From assembly GCA_026993355.1 (NCBI GenBank), contig JALWTX010000019.1, forward strand, positions 1 to 38,744: a stretch of 38,744 nucleotides of DNA, given 5' to 3'. The position numbers and the translations under genes are program-made. The notes under the pieces are model-generated. The model had not been told where the DNA came from. It saw only the letters and a list, made by a program, of their open reading frames with translations, and searched no databases. Positions 33,728 through 38,744 of this stretch are shown in pieces (the first letter of the stretch is position 1; every line of letters begins with the position of its first letter). This DNA is from Flavobacteriales bacterium. GTDB taxonomy: Bacteria > Bacteroidota > Bacteroidia > Flavobacteriales > Flavobacteriaceae.

Positions 33728-34939
33728 ATGAAAGTAGCCTTAATAAAAGAGCGAAAAAATCCACCGGATAGACGGGTTGTTTTAACGCCTAAACAAGCCA
33801 AAGAGTTAATAGAAATCTATCCGGATTTAGACATCGTAGTGGAGAAATCTGATCTTAGGGCTTTTTCTGATGAGGAATACAGCGAAATGGGCATTCCTGT
33901 AGTAGAAGATGTTAGTGATGCCGATGTTTTACTCGGTGTTAAAGAAGTCCCGGTGCAAGCGCTGATTCCCAATAAAAAATATTTCTTTTTTTCGCATACT
34001 ATTAAAAAGCAGCCTTATAACCGACCGCTACTTCAGGCTATTTTAGATAAAAATATCGATTTGTACGACCATGAAACAATTGTAGATGATCAAGGACGTC
34101 GTTTGGTTGCTTTCGGTTATTATGCCGGTGTGGTAGGGGCTTATAATACTATTCGTGCTTATGGCAAAAAAACCGGATTATTTGATTTGCCAAGAGCCAT
34201 TGATTTAAAGGATAAAAATGCCTTGTATGATGCTTTAAAAAAAATAAAACCACTTTTGCCACCTCTTAAAATTGTTTTGACAGGCAAGGGCCGGGTAGGT
34301 AATGGTGCCAAGGAGGTATTGGATGCCATGGGATTGAAAGAAGTGTCGCCGGAAGAATTTTTAAACCAAACTTTTAAAGAACCGGTTTATACACAAATCG
34401 ATGTGGATTGGTACAACAAGCGCAAAGATGGTGGTACATTTGATTTTCAAGAATTTTTTACCCGGCCGGAATTATATGAAGGTGATTTTGGAAAATTCAC
34501 CAAGGTTGCAGATATTTATATAGCCGGACATTTTTACGGACAAGGCGCTCCGTATATTTTGACCAAGGAACATTTGCAATCACCCGATAATCAAATAAAA
34601 GTTGTTGGTGATATCAGTTGCGACATAAACGGTCCTGTAGCCTCAACTATTAAAGCTTCTACCATTGACAATCCTATTTACGGATATAATCCGCAAACCG
34701 GAGAAGAGATGGATTATAAAGATGAGAAAGCGATTGCATGTATGACCGTTGACAATTTGCCGAATGAAATTGCTCGCGATGCTTCCGAAGGTTTTGGCGA
34801 GAATTTCGTCAAATATATTATTCCGGCTTTTTTTAATGGCGATAAAGATGGAATTTTAAAGCGTGCTCAAATGACGCATAAAGGACAACTTACAGAGCGC
34901 TTCAAATATCTGCAAGACTATGTAGATGGTAAAGAATAG
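33728..34939 (+). CDS. NAD(P)-dependent oxidoreductase, AlaDH/saccharopine dehydrogenase-like
   Basis: The 403-residue protein has an N-terminal AlaDh/PNT-type domain (about 1-130: KERKNPPDRRVVLTP, FFFSHT) and a Rossmann segment with GKGRVGNGAKEVL (about 188-200). A C-terminal part (VVGDISCDINGPVAST, about 298-313) resembles lysine-forming saccharopine dehydrogenase (Lys1) more than classical alanine dehydrogenase. It probably catalyses reversible NAD-dependent oxidative deamination of an amino acid or saccharopine-like adduct. The substrate cannot be fixed from sequence. Its last 14 nt overlap the following methyltransferase gene. Confidence 0.78.
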   Translation: MKVALIKERKNPPDRRVVLTPKQAKELIEIYPDLDIVVEKSDLRAFSDEEYSEMGIPVVEDVSDADVLLGVKEVPVQALIPNKKYFFFSHTIKKQPYNRPLLQAILDKNIDLYDHETIVDDQGRRLVAFGYYAGVVGAYNTIRAYGKKTGLFDLPRAIDLKDKNALYDALKKIKPLLPPLKIVLTGKGRVGNGAKEVLDAMGLKEVSPEEFLNQTFKEPVYTQIDVDWYNKRKDGGTFDFQEFFTRPELYEGDFGKFTKVADIYIAGHFYGQGAPYILTKEHLQSPDNQIKVVGDISCDINGPVASTIKASTIDNPIYGYNPQTGEEMDYKDEKAIACMTVDNLPNEIARDASEGFGENFVKYIIPAFFNGDKDGILKRAQMTHKGQLTERFKYLQDYVDGKE

Positions 34940-35735
34940 ATTTCAAAACCTTAAGGATTTTCTTAAATTTCAATTTACAGCCGGTAATTTGCATGGGCTG
35001 CATTCGCCCTTTATGTATGATTTTGCCCGATTTGTTTTATATGATAAAAAAAACTATGCGGCCTATAAATATCTTAAAGCATACAATCGTCAACTAAAAA
35101 AAATAAATGACTATGTAGACGTAAAAGATTTGGGTGCCGGTAGCCGGGTTTTTCTTTCTCAAAATCGTCAGATAAAAGATATTGCCAAAGTTGCAGGCAG
35201 TAGTTATGCCGATATGAAAAGATTGTACCGGATCAGTCAATATTTTCAACCGGAGCATATACTAGAGCTAGGTACCTCTCTCGGCAAAGCCACTTTAGCC
35301 CTCTCTTTAGGTCACCCAACAGCCAAACTCACAACGGTGGAAGGTGATCCGGTCATAGCTAAAACAGCTGAGAATTTTCTGAAACAATACTCCGTTGGAC
35401 ATTTGGATTTTGTTACAGCGCCTTTTGATGAATTTTTAAAGGACATAAATCAAATAAATAAACAGTACGATTTAATTTTTTTAGATGGTCACCATAATTA
35501 TAAACCGACCTTGCAATATTTTGAACAATTATTACCCCATATTCATAACGATACGGTTTTTATTATAGACGATATTTATTGGTCAGAAGAAATGAAAAAA
35601 GCTTGGCGTATGCTGAAACAACATCCGGCTGTATGCCAAAGTCTTGATACATATTATTTCGGGATACTTTTTTTTAGAAAAGAACAAGCAAAACAGCATT
35701 TTAAAATTAACTTGCTGAGTTTCAACTTGTTTTAA
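34926..35735 (+). CDS. Class I SAM-dependent methyltransferase
   Basis: The 269-residue protein has a Bacteroidetes-style N-terminal segment (LHGLHSPFMYDFARFVLYD, about 22-40) and a Rossmann methyltransferase domain (about 105-240): motif I ILELGTSLGKATLALS, acidic end of strand 2 VEGDP, then DLIFLDGHHNYK and FIIDDIYWSEEM. This pattern is close to O-methyltransferase family 3. The substrate is unknown. The ATG overlaps the previous gene's stop by 14 nt, implying translational coupling, so it may act on the same pathway as the dehydrogenase. Confidence 0.82.
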   Translation: MVKNRFQNLKDFLKFQFTAGNLHGLHSPFMYDFARFVLYDKKNYAAYKYLKAYNRQLKKINDYVDVKDLGAGSRVFLSQNRQIKDIAKVAGSSYADMKRLYRISQYFQPEHILELGTSLGKATLALSLGHPTAKLTTVEGDPVIAKTAENFLKQYSVGHLDFVTAPFDEFLKDINQINKQYDLIFLDGHHNYKPTLQYFEQLLPHIHNDTVFIIDDIYWSEEMKKAWRMLKQHPAVCQSLDTYYFGILFFRKEQAKQHFKINLLSFNLF

Positions 35736-35749
35736 GTGGATTTATTTTT

Positions 35750-35778
35750 TTTGTTTTAAGTAAAAAAATGTATTTTTA
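35750..35778 (+). promoter_or_regulatory. Promoter of the secreted endonuclease gene
   Basis: TTTG (35750-35753), 17-nt spacer, TATTTTTA (35771-35778, last base off consensus), 28 nt before the ATG. Confidence 0.5.
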
Positions 35779-35806
35779 TACAGCTTAAACAAACAAACAA
35801 AATCCA

Positions 35807-37798
35807 ATGAAAAAAACAACTCTCTTAATGTTGGTGCTGCTTTTATATAGCACCACTGTCGTTGCGCAAGCACCGGCTCACTATTATGACAATGCTCAAG
35901 GCAAAACAGGTTATACCTTAAAAACAGCATTGAAGCAAATTATTACAAATGGTTATGTTTCATATAGTTATAACGATTTGTACACCATTTACAAAACTTC
36001 TGATAAAGATGCATATTACGAAAATGATGGATCGGTTTTAGATATCTATTCCGAAAATCCGCAAGGCCAAGATCCATACGAATATGTTCAAATAGATGGA
36101 AAATGTGGTACTTACCATACCGAAGGTGATTGTTATAACCGGGAACATATAGTACCGCAAAGTGTTTTCGGCTCAGCCAGTCCCATGAAATCAGATGCCC
36201 ATTTTGTCGTGCCTGTTGACGGGTATGTGAATGGTAGACGGAGTAACTATCCTTTTGGCGTGGTTACAAATCCGACTTGGACCTCAAGTAATGGCTCAAA
36301 GTTAGGCCCCAATACAACTGCCGGTTATACCGGGACCGTTTTTGAGCCTATTGATGAATTTAAGGGTGATATTGCACGTATGTTATTTTATTTTGCAACA
36401 CGTTATGAGGATCAAGTTGCCTCATGGTCACATCCTATGTTTAATGGAACAAGCGATCAGGTTTTTTCCGATTGGTTTTTAGCCATTTTGTTAGATTGGA
36501 ACCAACAAGATCCCGTTAGTCAACGTGAAATAGACCGCAATAATGCCGTGTATAGCTATCAGAAAAACCGCAATCCGTTTATAGACCATCCCGAATGGGT
36601 ACAGGCTATTTGGGGCGGGCCAGACTATGGCGGTGGCAATGCCGGTTCCGGAACGCCGGTGGTTATTAAAACAATGGATTTTGACGGTACCGCACCCGAA
36701 TGGGATTTTACCTCAAACACAACTTTTTTTGCCAACGGTTCCGATGGATTTTTTGGCATACATAATGCGAATAATAACACCAATGACGGCCATCCGGTTG
36801 ATACCGGAACCGGTAACGCCTCAGATGTTTCGGTTATTAATTATGCCGGTATAAAAGGTGACTTTCTTTTTATCAATGACTTAGACGATGAAGGTGACCA
36901 TGGCACAAGTGGAGAAGCCATAATACAATTTTCAACCATCGATGTTTCCAATTATACCGGTTTAAGCTTCTCATTTGATTTTGATATGGCCGGTTTTGAC
37001 TCTACAGACTATATCCGTTATGAAATGTTTGAAGATGGGTTTAGTACCGGCGAACAAACTTTAACCAAAAATACGGAAGGAACGTTTGTTTATAATATCT
37101 CTCCGGGGACACAGCGGTTTTATGTATTATTCAAAATTAAACAAAATGGTGCGGCTGACCAAGCTGCTCTTGATAATATCACTTTAAAAGGTGTGCCAAA
37201 TTCAACAACTCCCAGTTGTATTCCGGCAAGTTTGGAATTAACTTTTGACAATTATCCGGAGGAAACCAGTTGGATTTTGTATGATAGTAGCAATAAAATA
37301 ACTGATCAAGGCGGTACTTATGACAATGAACCGCAGGGAAGCACCAAAACAATCAATTTATGTTTAGCCCCCGGTTGTTATACACTCGATATGAAAGATG
37401 CGTATGGCGATGGGATGTGCTGCAATTATGGCAATGGATCTTATAGTCTAATTGAGGATAATACCCAAAATGTTTTAGCTTCCGGCGGTAGTTTCGGTTC
37501 ATCAGAACAAACAAATTTCTGTATAGGAACAACTGCCAAACAGGCTATTAATGAAAGTAATCCCAATAGGCCGAATATATTTAAAGTTTATCCAAATCCT
37601 GTTAGTAATATCTTGCATTGGCAAATGAATGACCCGAATATGAAAACCCTTGAAATTTTAGATACAAATGGACGAATCTTAATTAAAGAGAATGTAAAAA
37701 AGGCTAATATTAATGTGAGTCATTTAGCTTCCGGTATTTATTTTATTAAATTAATTAGTTACAAAAAAGTTTTGATGAAACGTTTTATAAAACGCTAA
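35807..37798 (+). CDS. Secreted endonuclease I with T9SS sorting domain
   Basis: The 663-residue protein has a signal peptide (1-21, ending VVAQ) and an endonuclease I domain (about 28-275) with the active-site segment YNREHIVPQSVFG (catalytic H114), SDAHFVVPVD and an NRNPFIDHPEWV end motif. A beta-sandwich (about 285-435, DFDGTAPEWDFTS, FSFDFDMAG) and a Cys-containing module with DAYGDGMCCNYGNGSY (about 525-540) follow. The C-terminal T9SS domain (about 590-663) runs from YPNPVSNILHW to KRFIKR. It is an extracellular, Mg-dependent nuclease digesting DNA and possibly RNA for nutrient scavenging or biofilm DNA turnover. Single-gene unit with promoter and terminator. Confidence 0.92.
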   Translation: MKKTTLLMLVLLLYSTTVVAQAPAHYYDNAQGKTGYTLKTALKQIITNGYVSYSYNDLYTIYKTSDKDAYYENDGSVLDIYSENPQGQDPYEYVQIDGKCGTYHTEGDCYNREHIVPQSVFGSASPMKSDAHFVVPVDGYVNGRRSNYPFGVVTNPTWTSSNGSKLGPNTTAGYTGTVFEPIDEFKGDIARMLFYFATRYEDQVASWSHPMFNGTSDQVFSDWFLAILLDWNQQDPVSQREIDRNNAVYSYQKNRNPFIDHPEWVQAIWGGPDYGGGNAGSGTPVVIKTMDFDGTAPEWDFTSNTTFFANGSDGFFGIHNANNNTNDGHPVDTGTGNASDVSVINYAGIKGDFLFINDLDDEGDHGTSGEAIIQFSTIDVSNYTGLSFSFDFDMAGFDSTDYIRYEMFEDGFSTGEQTLTKNTEGTFVYNISPGTQRFYVLFKIKQNGAADQAALDNITLKGVPNSTTPSCIPASLELTFDNYPEETSWILYDSSNKITDQGGTYDNEPQGSTKTINLCLAPGCYTLDMKDAYGDGMCCNYGNGSYSLIEDNTQNVLASGGSFGSSEQTNFCIGTTAKQAINESNPNRPNIFKVYPNPVSNILHWQMNDPNMKTLEILDTNGRILIKENVKKANINVSHLASGIYFIKLISYKKVLMKRFIKR

Positions 37799-37814
37799 AA
37801 TCCTTTTTATAAAA

Positions 37815-37850
37815 TAAAATCCCGGTTAAAATTTTGCCGGGATTTTTTTA
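37815..37850 (+). terminator. Intrinsic terminator after endonuclease gene
   Basis: ATCCCGG (37819-37825) pairs with CCGGGAT (37837-37843), extended by A-T pairs, then a run of T. Confidence 0.9.
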
Positions 37851-37855
37851 TGTCA

Positions 37856-37889
37856 TTTTGGATTATAATAAATTATTTATGTAATTTTG
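37856..37889 (+). promoter_or_regulatory. Promoter of the PAS protein gene
   Basis: TTTG (37856-37859), 22-nt spacer, TAATTTTG (37882-37889), 20 nt before the ATG at 37910. This makes the in-frame ATG at 37850 unlikely as the start. Confidence 0.55.
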
Positions 37890-37909
37890 TTACAGCAAAA
37901 TCTAATTTT

Positions 37910-38575
37910 ATGAAAAGACCAGCCAAACCTACACCAAAAGACGTCGAAATAACAGTAAGCCCAAAAAAAACTATTGTTAGCCGTACCGATGAAAAAGGTA
38001 TTATTCGTTTTGTTAATGACTATTTTAAAGAAATAGCCGGTTATAATGAAGATGAATTAATAGGTCAACCCCATAATGTCATCCGGCATCCTGATATGCC
38101 TAAAATTATTTTTAAACACCTATGGGACGAACTAAAACAAGGACATGATGTCAGAGCCATTATTAAAAATTTAGCCAAAGATGGCCGCTATTATTGGGTG
38201 ATTACCAATTTTTATCCGCTGTATGACGACAATGGAAAAATTATAGGTTATTATGCACGGCGCAAAGCTGTACCGCAACATGTAAAAGAAGAGGTGGCTA
38301 AATTATACAAAACCTTAAAAGCTTTAGAAGAACAAGGCGGCATGGAAGCTTCTGAAAAGTATTTGCTGCAATGGTTGAAAGAACATCATACGACTTATAG
38401 TGATTATGTCGAAAGCTTATTTGGTGGTGATAAGGAATTGATAGAACGCTATTTAAAATCTGAAATTTCTGATAAAGATTTGGCAAAATGTGAAGATAAA
38501 TATATCTCGAAATTTGAAAAATCACATGCCCAACAAAAAAAGAAAAGTTTTTTGCAAAGAATATTGGGGAAGTGA
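37910..38575 (+). CDS. Stand-alone Aer-type PAS sensor protein
   Basis: The 221-residue soluble protein has a PAS domain at about 15-120 with the Aer landmarks: IVSRTDEKGIIRFVNDYF, EIAGYNEDELIGQPHN, IRHPDMP and LW, and a YYWV strand. In Aer these surround FAD, which reports redox state or oxygen. Here no HAMP, MCP, kinase or GGDEF output domain follows; residues 125-221 are charged and helical, rich in Lys/Glu, ending KKSFLQRILGK. The C-terminal helices may bind a partner. Start 37910 follows the promoter; an extension to 37850 would overlap the terminator of the previous gene. Confidence 0.85.
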   Translation: MKRPAKPTPKDVEITVSPKKTIVSRTDEKGIIRFVNDYFKEIAGYNEDELIGQPHNVIRHPDMPKIIFKHLWDELKQGHDVRAIIKNLAKDGRYYWVITNFYPLYDDNGKIIGYYARRKAVPQHVKEEVAKLYKTLKALEEQGGMEASEKYLLQWLKEHHTTYSDYVESLFGGDKELIERYLKSEISDKDLAKCEDKYISKFEKSHAQQKKKSFLQRILGK

Positions 38576-38607
38576 TTTTTAATAAAAATGAGTTTTTTAA
38601 TAATAGA

Positions 38608-38638
38608 AAAACCGGCTGTAAAGGCTGGTTTTTTTTTA
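38608..38638 (+). terminator. Intrinsic terminator after PAS gene
   Basis: AAAACCGGC and GCTGGTTTT (one mismatch or wobble) enclose TGTAAAG, followed by a long T-run. Confidence 0.85.
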
Positions 38639-38647
38639 TATAAATAA

Positions 38648-38744
38648 TGTCTCGTCCTGAAATAGCGTTACACAAAAAAAGAAGTGTAATGAAAGAAAAA
38701 GACAAAAGCGTTTACGTTAAACGCACACAGAAGGATTATAGTTT
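38648..38744 (+). mobile_element. Left end of an IS3-family insertion sequence, cut by window
   Basis: From 38648 the sequence TGTCTCGTCCTGAAATAGCG looks like an IS terminal inverted repeat: it starts with TG, follows an AT-rich flank, and is directly followed by a transposase-type reading frame. The right end lies beyond the window, so the inverted repeat and target duplication cannot be verified. Confidence 0.65.
38689..38744 (+). CDS. IS3-family transposase OrfA, N-terminal fragment (partial)
   Basis: ATG at 38689 opens a frame reading MKEKDKSVYVKRTQKDYS up to the window edge. The KRTQKDYS segment matches what I recall as the start of the helix-turn-helix OrfA protein of IS3-type elements in Bacteroidetes. 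Only 18 codons are visible, so intactness cannot be judged. It lies 41 nt inside the presumed IS end. Confidence 0.6.
   Translation, partial: MKEKDKSVYVKRTQKDYS

Noticed and set aside
37850-37909. Longer start for the PAS protein
   Set aside because: It begins in the terminator of the previous gene and spans the promoter of its own gene.

Overview
The window is AT-rich (low GC) DNA from a member of the Bacteroidota, most likely a flavobacterium-like organism. The indications are GLPGLI-family proteins, SusC-like/OMP_b-brl barrels with carboxypeptidase-regulatory N-termini, two secreted enzymes ending in type IX secretion (T9SS) sorting domains, a DUF2853 protein, a Bacteroidetes-type LptD, and promoters of the form TTTG-N18-TAnnTTTG with no Shine-Dalgarno sequences. 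The species cannot be named from the sequence alone.

Region 1 (1-10060) is accessory and is the most unusual part. Three copies of a roughly 235-nt structured 5' leader (about 143-377, 4454-4687 and 6189-6420) each sit just ahead of a gene for a small secreted or lipid-anchored Cys-rich product starting MKKL. Each leader folds into hairpin P1, hairpin P2 (with a compensatory U-A to C-G change between copies) and a compact H-type pseudoknot ending 34-36 nt before the start codon. In copies 1 and 3 the small gene is followed by a GLPGLI-family secreted protein and a TonB-receptor-like outer-membrane barrel. In copy 2 it is a stand-alone lipoprotein with two six-Cys modules. I read this as a family of RNA-controlled secreted Cys-peptide cassettes with an unknown job.

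Region 2 (10277-22050) is housekeeping on the + strand: an EamA/DMT transporter, accA with a small membrane protein, a pepD-type dipeptidase, glyA, DUF2853, tig-clpP-clpX and pheT. Intrinsic terminators separate most of the units.

Region 3 (22059-29077) is on the - strand, transcribed in the order lptD, T9SS-exported metalloprotease, rsmA, mgtE. The rsmA and mgtE genes overlap. Region 4 (29150-35735) diverges from lptD: cell-wall amidase, MCE/MlaD-like lipid-transport protein, a two-gene Fe-S redox module (HdrD/GlpC-like), an AlaDH/saccharopine-dehydrogenase-like oxidoreductase and an overlapping methyltransferase. Region 5 (35807-38744) holds a T9SS-exported endonuclease I, a stand-alone Aer-type PAS protein, and at the extreme right edge the left end of what looks like an IS3-family insertion sequence, cut by the window.

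No tRNA, rRNA or CRISPR array was recognised. Functional names rest on motif recognition by eye; no database search was run.
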